A stretch of DNA of 64,000 nt from the NCBI GenBank assembly GCA_964020975.1, contig OZ026620.1, positions 75,327,600 to 75,391,599 on the forward strand. The letters are read 5' to 3'. Numbering within the stretch: the stretch's first letter is position 1; every line of letters starts with the position of its first letter. Positions 36,225 to 48,195 of this stretch are shown in pieces. The notes under the pieces were generated by a model. It ran no database searches and had not been told where the DNA came from. It was given only the letters and a program-made list of their open reading frames with translations. This DNA comes from Hermodice carunculata. Lineage: Eukaryota > Annelida > Polychaeta > Eunicida > Amphinomidae. Position numbers and translations under genes: made by a program.

Positions 36225-36650
36225 CAGTGGTCCCTCTTTTGAAGGGCCACCCACAAGGCACTCCTAATTGTGGTCCCTTAACCCTCTGCCCCCTAAACTA
36301 GCCAAAACCAGCTAATAGTGATCAAATGTCGTCTGCTTCATGCAGTGTTTTCAACTAATTCTGCTTCAGTGTTTTCAACTAAATTCAACAGTACTGAAAA
36401 ACAATTTGACAGAGAATTGTAGATGACACTTATGAAGATAACATGCCCCAGGTCAACAGCTTTACTTGGCATGGGTTAAGGCAGTGCCCAACCCATGCCA
36501 ATGAAAGCTGCTGACTCAAGTCTTAATTCAAGGGGGGAAGGGTTCAAATAGCTGGTCTTTCCTCAGAGGTATATACAACATGAAATGCACCACGCAGTGT
36601 CTGGAAATGTGGCCCTCAATGACAGTCTCTCAGGAAGGTGGGGTTTCCCA
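36225..36650 (+). mobile_element. TA-type MITE split by a TTAA element
   Basis: CAGTGGTCCCTCTTTTGAAG after TA, then 'aattgtggtccc', then a family C insertion at 36278-36546, after which 'atagctggtctttcctcaga' and 'gacagtctctcaggaaggtgggg' continue the outer element. The right terminus is decayed. Confidence 0.55.
36278..36546 (-). mobile_element. TTAA-type MITE, family C, nested
   Basis: TTAACCCTCTGCCCCC at the left and 'gggggaagggttca' at the right. It has 'gatcaaatgtcgtctgcttca' with a 20-odd-bp internal duplication ('ctgcttcagtgttttcaacta'), and the core 'gtcaacagctttacttggcatgggtt..aacccatgccaatgaaagctgctgac'. Confidence 0.65.
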
Positions 36651-37616
36651 AGAGCCGCCTAAGTGCCGTAACGGTTCAACTGCTCGTGTTACATGAGCTG
36701 ACCAGCACGACACTTCATTAACTCATTGTACTAAGACTTGACCGAAAAATCCTACTTGAATTATCGGAGCACTGAATGTAGGTATCTGAGTGTCATACCC
36801 AGCAAATTTGGTCAGTTTAACAACCACTTCAAATATATGCACATAGAGCCAAGATGTTCCAAAGAATTAAAATCTTGCTTGCTAATTATGGCAGATCTCC
36901 ACCAGAAACTAATTCAGTTCATTTAAAAATGAATAAATTGACATACATTTGGGGGAGAATTCCTGATTTTTACTTAAAAACCTACTAAATTGAGCCTTAA
37001 TTTTCTGGCCTTTTTCATCAAAAATCATACTGAATCCTACTTTTTTGTCAAAATCCTACAAAAGTAGGAAAATCCGCTCAGTACAGACACTGGTAACTGT
37101 ATTTACAAATCAAAGCAATGTATTTTCTGCTTGATACACACTGAAGGGTGCACTTACACCCACCTCTACAATAATCAAGCTCTGTTTGGCAACAACAGTA
37201 TGAACATATCCAGCACGAAAAATCATTTATGCGTTTGGAGTGACATAAAATGGAACTCCAAGTTCTAAATTTTGGCTACACAGTTTTTTTTTCTATTCAA
37301 GAATTATATTCACTTATATGTTGCCTGAATTTGAGGTTTGTGCCTCATTACATGTTTCAATAGTTTATGACATGCATTATCTGATTTCCTAATCTATGTC
37401 CCGTTTTCAATCCAGTAGGTGCAAGTCATGTATAACTATTTCAGTTTATGACTGGGGCAGGGAGAATATTTTCTGTGGAATTCAAGATTACTCTAGGCTC
37501 ACGACAGCTGCTGGAGATTTAATAGACAAGAAAGTTGAATGTGAAACAGATCAAATTTTATACACTCTCCACTCTGTTGACACAGCACTTGGTGTGCTAA
37601 GCAGGTAACACAAGCA
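36651..37616. other. No recognised feature
   Basis: AT-rich, no listed repeat. Some 'aaaatcctac' repeats at 37000-37080 are too few to call an array. Confidence 0.3.
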
Positions 37617-37997
37617 TGGTGGTCCCTGCCTTGAGCGACCACTCCAACGTGAGACCACCTGCCTTTACAGACCACCTTTAACATGTAATGTTCATGTTAA
37701 TATCTCTCCTGAAAAAACCTGTCTTGAAAGACCATCTGAGACAACCTGTCTTGAGAGACCATCTATGAAAAAATGTCTTGAGACCGTCTGAGACAACCTG
37801 TCTTGAGAGACCATTTTGAGACCTTTCTTGAGAGACCACCTATGAGACAACCTGTCTTGAAAGACCATCTATGAGACAACCTGTCTTGAGAGACCATCTA
37901 TGAAAAAATCTGTCTTGAGAGACCGTCTGAGACAACCTGTCTTGAGATACCATAATTATCTAATTCCACGGGCTGGTCTTTCAACAAAGGTTCCACT
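37617..37997 (+). mobile_element. TA-type pogo-like MITE enlarged by an internal array
   Basis: The left end 'tggtggtccctgccttgagcgaccact' and right end 'ggtctttcaacaaaggttccacta' bound a copy about twice the usual length. The extra length is the tandem array at 37712-37945. Confidence 0.6.
37712..37945 (+). repeat. Tandem array of a MITE-derived unit
   Basis: Nine copies of CTGTCTTGAGAGACCATCT-type units, spaced 25-30 bp (CTTGA at 37722, 37749, 37777, 37802, 37827, 37856, 37883, 37913, 37940). The unit equals the 'acctgtcttgagagacca' block normally present once inside this MITE family. Confidence 0.75.
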
Positions 37998-38007
37998 ATA
38001 ACCCATA

Positions 38008-38197
38008 CAGTAATCCCTCTCTTCAGAGACCACTGTAATGAGACCCTGTGGTTTGACAGACTACTTTTTCAAGATATTGTACATGTGCTTGGTACTTCTC
38101 ATATGCATGTTATTTATACCTGCCATGATGAGCACCTGTCTTAACATGCCACAATTTGGTTATGCCTAGCAATGGTCTGTCCAAGCCAGTTTCACTG
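38008..38197 (+). mobile_element. TA-flanked pogo-like MITE
   Basis: CAGTAATCCCTCTCTTCAGA at the left and the inverse of CAGTGAAACTGGCTTGGACA at the right, with TA on both sides. 'atttatacctgccatgatgagcacctgtctt' inside is shared with 660-858. Confidence 0.65.
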
Positions 38198-38263
38198 TAC
38201 AATATTAAAGTCCCTCCTTTGAGAGGCATTAATAAGATGACCAAGTTGCGCTTGGCACTAGCT

Positions 38264-38340
38264 ACACCACCACCACCACCACCACCACCACCACCATCAC
38301 CAGCCCAACCCCCACCCCCATCCCCATGCCCCCAACCCCA
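38264..38340 (+). repeat. CCA-rich simple repeat
   Basis: (CAC)n followed by CCCCA-rich sequence. Confidence 0.85.
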
Positions 38341-38374
38341 CCTCTAATACATGTATGTCATACTTGTCGATGTA

Positions 38375-38550
38375 CAGTGGTACCTGCTGTATGTGGCCAC
38401 CCTTCTGCCAAGAAAAAGTGGCCTCATACAGCAGGTGACCTGCAACCACAGGTAAATTTTACAAAGAAATTGACTCCTATGCCTAAGCCTAGTGACCACA
38501 AAAATAATCTGGCTGCTCACGGCAGTGGTTGCATACAGCAGGTACTACTG
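38375..38550 (+). mobile_element. TA-flanked MITE, CTGCTGTATGTGGCC subfamily
   Basis: CAGTGGTACCTGCTGTATGT at the left; the inverse of CAGTAGTACCTGCTGTATGC at the right, TA on both sides. It also has internal inverted blocks 'gtggcctcatacagcaggtgacc'. It explains the fragment at 8527. Confidence 0.75.
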
Positions 38551-38649
38551 TATACACATTCAAGTGGTATATTAGTATTTTGCGTAAAGTGTGACAAGTT
38601 TCTCTTGGTAATATGTAAACTGCAGAACCACTAACAGACAACCTGAAAA

Positions 38650-38910
38650 CAAAATGGGACAAACCATTGACCTGGACAATAATTTTGGAGGTCACAGTTA
38701 CCCAGATATGTGACAAGGTGACCTACTTTTATAAAAAGACAAGACCTACCAACCCTGAAAATTTCAAAAAGTTAGCTGTAATAGTTCCTGAGATATTATC
38801 TGGACAAAACTGTTTCAGACTGTAGGATGGGCAGACAGACAGATGGACGAACACACAGACGGAGCCTACAACCATATCCCAGCCTCCTATGCTTGTTGGA
38901 TTGGGGATTT
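38650..38910 (+). repeat. Interspersed repeat, family I relative
   Basis: 'ggaggtcacagttacccagatatgtgacaaggtgacctactttt', 'gttcctgagatattatc', then 'cagacagacagatggacgaaca' and 'aaccatatcccagcc' with a decayed tail. Confidence 0.45.
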
Positions 38911-39201
38911 AAATATCAAGTGCATGCATCATAAGAAGTCTTCCAAGAAAGATGGTCTCTTATGACAGTGGTGTCTTAAGACAGGGCCAACTGTAAAACC
39001 TCAACAAATTGTTCTTTCCTTGAATCAAAGTACCTGCACACAATATGCAGATGAAATACAAAAAGCAATTTCCACATAACATGATTACCATGTCAACTAG
39101 CAGACAGCACTGAAACACTAGGCAGAAACAATGCCAGCTAGACACGCTTCCAACATACCCAGTCAATCCAATATCTGATGGCATTCACGATATTGCTAGT
39201 A

Positions 39202-39378
39202 CAGTGATCCTGACTCCAGGCACTGTACCAATGCCAGACCACCTGCCTTGTAGGAACCTTTTGAGGATACTTGGCTTGGTGCTGCACATCTTACTGTACC
39301 TCCTATGAAAAACCACCTGTCTTAAGAGACCACAATTTGGTCATCCTCAGGGGTGGCAATTCAAGCCAGGTTTCACTG
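39202..39378 (+). mobile_element. TA-flanked pogo-like MITE
   Basis: CAGTGATCCTGACTCCAGGC at the left (decayed), the inverse of CAGTGAAACCTGGCTTGAAT at the right, TA both sides; the interior 'gaaaaaccacctgtcttaagagaccacaatttggtcat' is standard. A remnant right half lies just before, at 38940-38994. Confidence 0.65.
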
Positions 39379-39538
39379 TAGTGTTAGTCGAGCGTCTCGA
39401 ATCTGCTAAGATCCCAAGTGAGCATTGCCAATGCACACTTTGTGCCAAAAACAACACAAAGTACAATCTCCTATCTGCATGTACAGGAACAAGCTCCTGA
39501 TACTGGTACTCTACAATTAATATCAATGATATTCAGCA

Positions 39539-39773
39539 TTAACCCTTTCCGCCTTGAATTAAGAGTGAGTCAACAGCTTTCCTTGGCATGGGTTGGGCAC
39601 TTAGTTTCCTTGGCATGGAAAGCTGTTGACCTGGGGCATGTGATCTTGATAAGTCTTATGTATATTTCTTAGTCAAATTGTTTATCATAACTGTTGAAAT
39701 TAGTTGAAAACACTGAAGCAGATGACATTTGACCACCAGCCGGTTTTGGCCGGTTTGAGGGGGAAAGGGTTAA
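39539..39773 (+). mobile_element. TTAA-type MITE, family C
   Basis: TTAACCCTTTCCGCCTTGAA at the left and 'gagggggaaagggttaa' at the right, both with TTAA. The core palindrome is altered at its centre ('cacttagtttccttggcatggaaagctgttgac'). The rest is close to 58956-59195. Confidence 0.75.
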
Positions 39774-40207
39774 AAACACTGCTTTCCATGCCCATAACAG
39801 AGGCCCTGCAAAAGCCATGATAGAGGGACACCAAACCCAGTTAACGTTTTAATCTACCTTGGTAACCTTAAGAAGTCCCACAGTCCCACAGATATCCAGG
39901 ATTTTGGACACAGCAATCTCTCAAAATCTTCAATTGCCAGTTTTTAATCACTGTGCAGTCCATGCAGCATGAGCAGGGCTGTGGAATGTTGTACCAATTG
40001 AGAACAACTCTAACAGTTTCCTGTGCTTCACTGTTTTAAGCCTTCAGAAATCGATTGACATAATCCATGATAATTAATCCTTGAAAACTGACAACTCATG
40101 GATGATGTTAAATTAACTACCTTTGTTAACTCAAGCCACAGTGGAAACTATTGGTCCAACACAAAATTTATGAACTCTTACATCACTGGATATGTTGGCT
40201 GCATAAG

Positions 40208-40555
40208 TGATGTTGCTGACTTATTAAAGCTTATAAGCACGGTTGCTGAGTCACTTATTAAAGCCATGAAGACAAGTTGCTGACATATTAAAGCCATGAG
40301 AAAGGTTGCTGACTAAAATACATTATTGATTTAAGTCACCAGGTTGAAGACTTAACCCACAATAAAAGGCATTGACTAAAGCCACAATAAAGTTACTGAT
40401 CTGAGCCACAATGAAGGTTGCTGATTTAATCCACAACAAGGGTACTGCAGACTTAAGCCAAAGTGACAGACATAAGTCATGAAAAAAAGTTACGGACTTA
40501 AGCTGCACTAATGGGTTCTGATTTGAGCCATAACAAAGGTTGCCGACTCATAAGC
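40208..40555 (+). repeat. Degenerate minisatellite, about 26-33 bp
   Basis: Repeated 'aaggttgctgacttaagccacaa'-like units with much variation; about 11-12 units. Old and imperfect. Confidence 0.55.
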
Positions 40556-41414
40556 AAGAGAAACACCATTTACTAGTCAGTTTCCTGTAGGAGAATGGTT
40601 AAAACCAAGTACAATTTTTTTTTTAATCTATTTCAGTAGAGCCAGTGTGTTCTTGCCAGAAACCTTGGGGAAGGAGAGCACGCATTGATGGCATGTCATA
40701 TATGCTCCATGTGACATATCGTTGTCACCACACAGAGGACAGTGGTACGGCATATATTGACAGTAATCCCACGTTGACATATCTCTTCCTCGGAGATATG
40801 AGCAACGTGACAACAGATTCCATCGGCATGCAGTTGACTTCCTGTTCCAGTGTACACTTGTGCCGACTCCATGGATTTTATTCTCATGTGGGTCACACGC
40901 TGGTCAGCCACAAAAACTCAAATGCTGGAAAATGCTTTAATTAAATTAATCATTTGATGTCTAATTCTACTACCAACAAGCGTTGTCATTTGAGGAGACA
41001 ACAAACACCATCCCATTTTCTCTTGGGTAGTAATTGCAAAGAACATTTCAACCTTTGCAAGTTTGTATGTTTTTCATATTTTGAAGCACAAATAAGCCTA
41101 TCATTCTACATCATTTATGCACCTCAGTTTCCTGTAACTGACCAGATGCCAACTGACAAAATAAGAAAGTTAATCAGCAAGATCAGTTCCGGTTTATTGT
41201 TCGCTAGTGAGGCTAATTTCCTGCCATCAACCTTTTGGGCCTGTTTTCATTTCCTATTAAAAAGTTTGATTGTCAGCATCTAAAATTCAAAACTGGGAGA
41301 ATATAAACACGTATGTCAGCTGATTTGATTAAAACCATAACCTCTTGTTTCTTATATTTAATTTTACTGCAGCAGTTTCTCTCAGCTGAAAATTGTCAAA
41401 CTTCATTGAAAACT

Positions 41415-41415
<1 letters not shown>
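40556..41415. other. No recognised feature
   Basis: No listed repeat. The 99-codon frame at 40645-40944 and 109-codon frame at 40954-41283 show no motif or repeat link; T-run at 40616-40624. Confidence 0.3.

Positions 41416-41459
<44 letters not shown>
41416..41459. repeat. (AT)n tract ending at a MITE terminus
   Basis: A pure AT tract runs directly into 'agtgaaacctgttttgagacc'. Confidence 0.85.
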
Positions 41460-41465
<6 letters not shown>

Positions 41466-41635
41466 AACCTGTTTTGAGACCACTGTGAAGAAAGACCACC
41501 TGCATTTTCAGACCATGTTTACCATGTCCTTTTTGCCATCCTTCCCATGTTATTGCACCTCTTTTGGGAAACCACCAGCCTTATGTGCGTGACTGCTTTT
41601 TGGCCTGTCCTAGGGATGGTCTCTCAAAACAGGTT
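41460..41635 (+). mobile_element. TA-type pogo-like MITE between two AT tracts
   Basis: 'agtgaaacctgttttgagac' at the left and 'ggtctctcaaaacaggttt' at the right; the interior is close to 6682-6860. Both termini are replaced by or fused to AT tracts. Confidence 0.7.
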
Positions 41636-41946
<311 letters not shown>

Positions 41947-41947
41947 G

Positions 41948-42103
41948 CATTGAAACCTCATTGTAACAACACTCAGATATCTGACATATTCAATATAATG
42001 ACACAAATTTTCCTGGGAAAAGGTTTATTTTCTTTGTTATGTGATTCAGTTATCTGACACATTTTTTAGGAAACACATAGTGTCATTATAACGAGTTTTC
42101 AAC
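41948..42103 (+). mobile_element. TA-type MITE, tatctgaca subfamily, starting at an AT tract
   Basis: 'cattgaaacctcattgtaacaacact' at the left, 'gtgtcattataacgagttttcaaca' at the right. The left flank is the AT tract. Confidence 0.6.
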
Positions 42104-42139
42104 ATATAAAACAGTTAGAATGAATGTAAGACCCCCTCA

Positions 42140-42375
42140 GGCAGCCTAGATATATGATGAGCCCTGGTGACCTTGAAAACAGGTCAAGGTTTCTGAGTGT
42201 TGAACTTCTAATGATATGCTTGTACATTGCAAGGGTCCTAACAATTATATATGAGCTCAATTTGTTCAAAAGTTAGTGTCCTTTGGGGGGGGGGGGGGAT
42301 GGACAGACATATACACACACAGTCACCATAAGGACAATATCCCATCAGCCATTTAAGGCAGATCGGCAAAAAATT
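42140..42375 (+). repeat. Interspersed repeat, family I
   Basis: 'gatgagccctggtgaccttgaaaacaggtcaagg', 'caatttgttcaaaagttagtg', a G-run at 42287-42299, then 'ggacagacatatacac' and 'ggacaatatcccatcagcc'. Colinear with 23601-23850. Confidence 0.55.
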
Positions 42376-44263
42376 TGCATGCGCCAAAATGATTTTTTGT
42401 ATTGTGCAATACCAATGTATATATTTGGAAGCTTTGAGTTTTATAGCTTTTTTTAAAATTTATTTCATTGAAGATGCGATGTTATTTAAATTTTGAAACA
42501 AAATGAAGGAAAACTTTCACAAATTCACGTCCCTATTACTTTTTCACTTTCTTTTTAATTCTGAACCGTTTGGAAAAAACTTGAGCAAAATTACCACGAG
42601 TAAGTAAACAGCCCAACACATAAAAATCCATTTATAGTGAAATATGTGAAAAATATAACGGACATGAAGGTTCGATAGTTCACCTCAGGCTTTGTATATC
42701 TCTAAATGCCAATCAAATGAATTCCTCATATAGTTATAATTTTGGACCTCAGACACAATTTTATCCAATTGCACTCATGATGAAGTAAAAATGAAACGTA
42801 TTACGATCTGAGCTATTTGCCAATACCCCAGATAACGTGTTGGAAGTAATACCTCAGGGTTATAACTATTAAGTCTGTTAAGCCTTCACGCGCAGGTGGA
42901 TTCATTGGTGATCTTGTCTGGGGTTGTATTGAAGTGGCCACTGATTCTTCAGGTGACACAACACAGATGCTTCTGTGCTCAGTGGGGCCACAGCAGGCCG
43001 ACACAGTCCTTCATCCTAGATCCCTTATATAAATGTAAATGTTAGAACAATGGGTGAAAATTATCAGGGGAAGCGAGAGTTATTTCTCCAGATGATGACC
43101 AAGAATTTTCGTTCTCTGCAAACTGTAAATTCAACTTAATTTCTATCGGAAACTGTGAAAACCCAAACCTGTGGAACAAGATTTCCTGTGATAAAAAAAT
43201 GTGAACTGTGAAAACACCTTTAATGTGCAAACTGTGAAGATCCCCCTTTACCCCCTTACTGCTGTACAGCTGCAATCTGCGTACCACAAATTACAGAAAC
43301 ATGTATCTCTCTCCAAATTGAGATTGAATAGTATTCTGTCGCATAAAAAAGAGACAATAAGAACTGTTCTATCTAGGACCATCTTCCATATGGAAAATGT
43401 TCTGTTACAAAGGGTACTAAATTGGATTTACTGCATGAAAAGTGCTCAAGAGAGAAAAAAAAAAGAGGCAACTTTTTTTCGTGCCCTGTTTGCCTGGATA
43501 TTGAAACAAAGATGCAGCTGCCAAGTCTTCTCTCACATTCATGCGATGCAGTTCCTGAACATGCATACCTACCTGCTAATGTTTCGTAATGAGGGGCTAA
43601 CAGCGCTACCCTAGGAAAAGTATCATCAGGAATGGTATGATGAGCACAAAAACACTTTTACTTATGAAGACACCCACAAACGCACTTTGCACCTGGTTGG
43701 GCGGTGGGGTGGGGGTGCAGGTGGGGATAGAGAGTCAAGATTGAGGGCTGCACTGAAATAAAACAGCAGGCAGGTTTTAGTGATAGTTCATTCAAAATCC
43801 CGGAAGATGAAACTCAAAGCTTTATAGCCGTTTTCCTACCACAAGATGACAATTGTATGTCACTTTATCTCACACTTTTTCAAAGTACCTACATTCCAGC
43901 AAATACATTTTTTCACTCTACTTGGAAACTCTTACGAGTTAACCTCTTCCACATCAAAATATAATGATTTAACACATTCCCTTCCATGAATCAAAATATA
44001 GAGATTTAATTCCTTGCAAATCAAAATTTAAATAGTTAACCCCTTCCAAATCAATCCGTAGATGTGCCTAAATTTGTATGTTGTCAGATCAAGTTTTTAT
44101 TTAAATTTATCAGGAAAAAAATTTCAGGATAACATCTATAGAAAAATACACTCTGGGTTACTAGCTTAAAAATGATTTCGGCTGTGTATTAGCCACCCAC
44201 CCAAAGTCAAGGAAAGCTATTGATTCAGTCTCATTATAGCCAAGAAAATGCTTAAATATGCAT
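42376..44263. other. No recognised feature
   Basis: Nearly 1.9 kb without the listed repeats. Frames at 43042-43287 (minus) and 43201-43614 (plus, 137 codons) overlap each other and show no motif. 'gttaaccccttcca' phrases at 43940-44050 recur loosely. Confidence 0.3.
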
Positions 44264-45229
44264 AAACAAGAGGCCTATGAGCTTATAATGCTCTGCTTAT
44301 CACCATCACCAAAAAATTATTTTCTGAAATGTATAATATGGATGAACTTACAAAACTGATCAAGGTCATCCATATTATGCAATATCAAACTTCCACATGA
44401 TACACATTTGTAGTACATTTGGTATCATTCGTCTTATTCTTTATCAAGATATTGAATTAAATGTCCTTTTCTTAACTGCTTAATGACCTTTAAAAACAGG
44501 TCAAGGTCACACAGTCATTGGGTCATGTTGACCCCAAATATAGGTCACCAAGTAGCTTTTATAAACAATGGACCCAAGTGCAATTTTGATCTGGAGGCTC
44601 AATTCTCCCTGACATTGATGTTAAAAACTACTCCCCACCATTACAAAATCACCTCTTCCAACTTAACAGGTCTGGTGACCATGCCGAAATAGGTCAAGGT
44701 CACTGATATTGCATAACTTATTAGCATTAGACATGATCTATGTATCCTATAAATTTGGTATGTCTAATTCAACATTTTTTTTCAAGATATGGAATTTTGT
44801 ATCTTTCAAGACCTTTTAACTCATCATTTCCATCAAATTATAGGTGGCACCACTAGCATCATAAGCAACAGTGATTTTGACCTCTTCTACAATCTCACTA
44901 TATTTCATGAAGAACCATAAAAATTATGGGTCCTGGACTGGTCACAAGATTTTCACATTTTGATTCATATACTATATAATAGTACAGGTGGTGCCACCAA
45001 CATTTACATTAACATAGATTTTCATAAACTTGATAGGCCCTAAAAATTATATTGGCCTCACTCAAAAACTGTGGGGTGTAGAGCATTCACAAGATGACCC
45101 CTATACTCCAACTGGCCATTTGACCTTGACCTTCAACCCAGATTAAAAAATTGTTACTGCTCAAAATGTGCGTCCAGCATCCAGCTTTCCATAACATGGT
45201 CTGTTTGTTCAAATCAGGTTATAAACCCA
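44264..45229 (+). repeat. Interspersed repeat starting AACAAGAGGCCTATGAG
   Basis: It has the same opening as 13786, followed by several modules of the type 'aataggtcaaggtcactgata..ttggtatgtctaattcaac..caagatat'. A long, old, unclassified repeat. Confidence 0.5.
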
Positions 45230-45700
45230 TAAAAATTCTTTCAAAAATAGAAAAAAAATTGCAGTGCCACCTGCTGAACAAATTAAGGTCCGGGGATCCT
45301 CAGCAGTGTCCCAATGCAATTTCAAAGTAATTTGCTGAGCATTTTTGGAGAAGAAATTTTTAAGATTTTGCCAAAAATTCATAAAGACACCAAAAATCAT
45401 TTGACCAAACTTGCCAGAGATGCACACAAGGTACAGTACCACCAAATTTGAAGTAAATCTGGTTAATGATTATGGAGAAGCTGAAAACATCAATTTACCT
45501 CTCCCACAAGCTGCATATTCACCATGTTTCAGAAAGGTCTCTGTGACGGTTCTCCAGAAGTCAAAAATAGTCTTAACACACAAATGTCCATAAACATATA
45601 ATAAAAAAAAAATTGCAGTGCCACCTGTCAAACAATTAAGATCTAGGGGTGCCCAGAATTGTCCCTGTGCAAGTGTCAGTGAGACTGCTGAATCATTGCT
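45230..45700 (+). repeat. Family F, two partial modules
   Basis: 'attgcagtgccacctgctgaacaaattaaggtccgggg' at about 45260 and again 'attgcagtgccacctgtcaaacaattaagatctagggg' at about 45613. Between them is 'ccaccaaatttgaagtaaatctggttaatg'. Confidence 0.55.
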
Positions 45701-45939
45701 GGAACATTTGCCATCTGATGCAGCACAACTTTTTGAAGTAGGCCTTAACAAACATGAGATAGCAGCATGGTTTGCTTCTGATATGAATTAAGAATATCAA
45801 CTCGCACTAGATACCATATAGCAGAACTTATTCTGCATATATGGCACCCAGTGCTCGTTGATATTCTTTGTATCGACAACAAACCATACTTTAATCTATA
45901 CGCAACGTACACACACATATATATGTGTGTTTGTGTGTG

Positions 45940-45963
45940 TACATACATACATACATACATACA

Positions 45964-45991
<28 letters not shown>
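45940..45991 (+). repeat. (TACA)n microsatellite
   Basis: About 13 tetranucleotide units after a (GT)n stretch. Confidence 0.9.
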
Positions 45992-45995
<4 letters not shown>

Positions 45996-46629
45996 CTTTT
46001 TTTCACTGTATGTGTATTTTTATTTTTAATTATTTTGCGGATGACACAACCCATGAAAACAAAGACACAATGACACAGTTTTAGGTTTGATAGGACCCAT
46101 ATACAAAATATTCAGTTGAATGCCTGAGATGCAAAAAAATATAATTATTAAATCTTCCTTTCAAGTGAGCTTACAATATTGTATTGTACTCCCTTTCATA
46201 ATACTCGGGATATTCATAAAAGAGTAAATTTTGATTGATTACTACATATATATATTTAGACATGTATCATTTAGGTGTATGCCCACACTACTTGATGCAA
46301 AACCTGCCCTGAACAATCTATGCTATAATGAATGTTGCAGTCCACAAATACAGCATTTGCTGTAATTTAGCTGATGAGTTATATGACAATGTCAATTGTT
46401 GATTGTATGCGTCTCAATGCTTCACGGCAGACCATCCATCATCTGACATAATACAATTATCTCATACAAATGACGTTTCAAATCAACGTGTATAAGATGT
46501 TTGTAACAATGCAAAACAAATGTTTAACTCTACAGTGACAGCAATGAAAATATTAGCTGTCTGATTAAAAAAAAAAAACAGTTCATATATCTCAAATGAA
46601 CTATATCATGGACAGCAGCAAAATCTGTG

Positions 46630-47640
46630 TATTTAGAGGGTCAGGATTAACCCCTCCCAAATCTACCTATGTATTGACAGGGTCAGAATTAGCAGCTCCC
46701 AAATCGACCTGTGCATTGAGAGGGTCAGGATTAACTCCTCCCAAATTGAACTGTGTATTAAGAGGGTCAGGATTAACTCCTCCCAAATCGAGCTGTGTAT
46801 TGAGAGGGTCAGGATTAACTCCTCCCAAATTGAACTGTGTGTTGAGAGGGTCAGAATTAACTGCTCCTAAATCTACCTGTTTATTAAGCAGGTCAGGATT
46901 AGCAGCTCCCAAATCTACCTGTGTACTGAGTGCGTCAGGATTAACTCCTCCCAAATCTACCTGTATATTGAGAGGGTCAGGATTAATTCCTCCAAAATCT
47001 ACCTGTGTATTGAGTGGGTCAGGATTACCATCCCCCCCCACCACCACCACCAAATCTACCTGTGTATTAATGAGTACATCAGAATTAATTTATCCAAAAT
47101 CTACCTGTGTATTGAGCAGGTTATGATTAACTCCTCCCAAATTGAACTGTGTGTTGAGAGAGTCAGAATTAACTGCTCCTAAATCTACCTGTTTATTAAG
47201 CAGGTCAGGATTAGCAGCTCCCAAATCTACCTGTGTACTGAGTGCGTCAGGATTAACTCCTCCCAAATCTACCTGTATATTGAGAGGGTCAGGATTAATT
47301 CCTCCAAAATCTACCTGTGTATTGAGTGGGTCAGGATTACCCCCCCCCCACCACCACCACCACCACCCCCACCCCCACCACCAAATCTACCTGTGTATTA
47401 TTGAGTACATCAGAATTAATTTATCCAAAATCTACCTGTGTATTGAGCAGGTTATGATTAACTCCTCCCAAATCTACCTGTGTATTGGGCAGCTCATGGT
47501 TAGATGCCCCCAAATCTACCTGTCCATTGCACCAATAATATTCTTCCTAAATCTGCTTGTGCATTGGAAAGGCTGGGGTTAACTTTTCCTAAACCTGCCG
47601 GTGTATTGGGCAGGCATGAGTTAACTCCTCCCACATCTGT
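46630..47640 (+). repeat. 42-bp minisatellite with a higher-order duplication
   Basis: The unit is of the type 'gggtcaggattaactcctcc' plus 'caaatctacctgtgtattgaga', with exact 42-bp spacing at 46638, 46680, 46722 and onward; later units carry poly-C/CCA insertions. A block of several units is duplicated with an offset of about 312 bp (46831 and 47143). Because 42 is divisible by three, frames stay open on both strands (for example GSGLTPPKSTCVLR repeats). No start context, signal peptide or splice border supports a protein. Confidence 0.8.
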
Positions 47641-47933
47641 CTGTGCACATCAAAGATTGACAACTGCGGCATTAACTCCTCCCACATCTATCCAGGTACT
47701 GCTTAGCCCACCCTACCCAGGCACACTAAAGATCTGGCAGGTAAATCAAGCACCTTCCCCCAAATTATCTACCTGGGCATATCTGGGGCCTCAAAAATCA
47801 ATCTAATCAAGTATTGGACACACAGCACAAAAACATTTTCCAACATGTAACCTTCGCTCTACCAGAACATTTTATGCCTGTATATATTCAAACTTATCAT
47901 ATGATTTCACATTTTCAAATTCCCCAACTTGAC

Positions 47934-47934
<1 letters not shown>

Positions 47935-47962
<28 letters not shown>
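47935..47962. repeat. (AT)n microsatellite
   Basis: Short pure AT tract followed by 'catacacat'. Confidence 0.85.
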
Positions 47963-47964
<2 letters not shown>

Positions 47965-47989
47965 CACATACCTTCAATGCAAAGTATTG

Positions 47990-48195
47990 GCAGAAGGGTC
48001 CACCATATGCTCAAATTAGGTCATGGTGACACAAAAATCTAATCAGTTTATCTTGCCAGGTAAGATAAGCATATTGCCAAATTTGAGCAAAATACATGAC
48101 AGCATTCTGTAGAAATCACAGCGACGAAAATGTGCACATCCAGACGGACAGACAACCCTAAAACATAAAGGATACCCCCATAAGATGGACCCTTA
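47990..48195 (+). repeat. Interspersed repeat, family I relative
   Basis: 'agggtccaccatatgctcaaattaggtcatggtgac', 'atattgccaaatttgagcaaaata', then 'ccagacggacagacaa' and 'ggataccccca', in the same body-plus-tail order. Confidence 0.4.

Noticed and set aside
40645-41283. Two adjacent plus-strand frames (99 and 109 codons)
   Set aside because: No recognisable domains, and in-between sequence is not intron-like.
43201-43614. 137-codon plus-strand frame
   Set aside because: It overlaps an opposite frame, is of biased composition, and has no motif.
45940-45991. Possible CRISPR-like regularity
   Set aside because: Simple tetranucleotide repeat without spacers; eukaryotic context.
46596-47582. 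Open frames of 176 and 146 codons on the plus strand and 128 on the minus strand
   Set aside because: A 42-bp tandem repeat is open by arithmetic on both strands. No start context, splice border or signal sequence; kept as a repeat, with possible expression left as a check.
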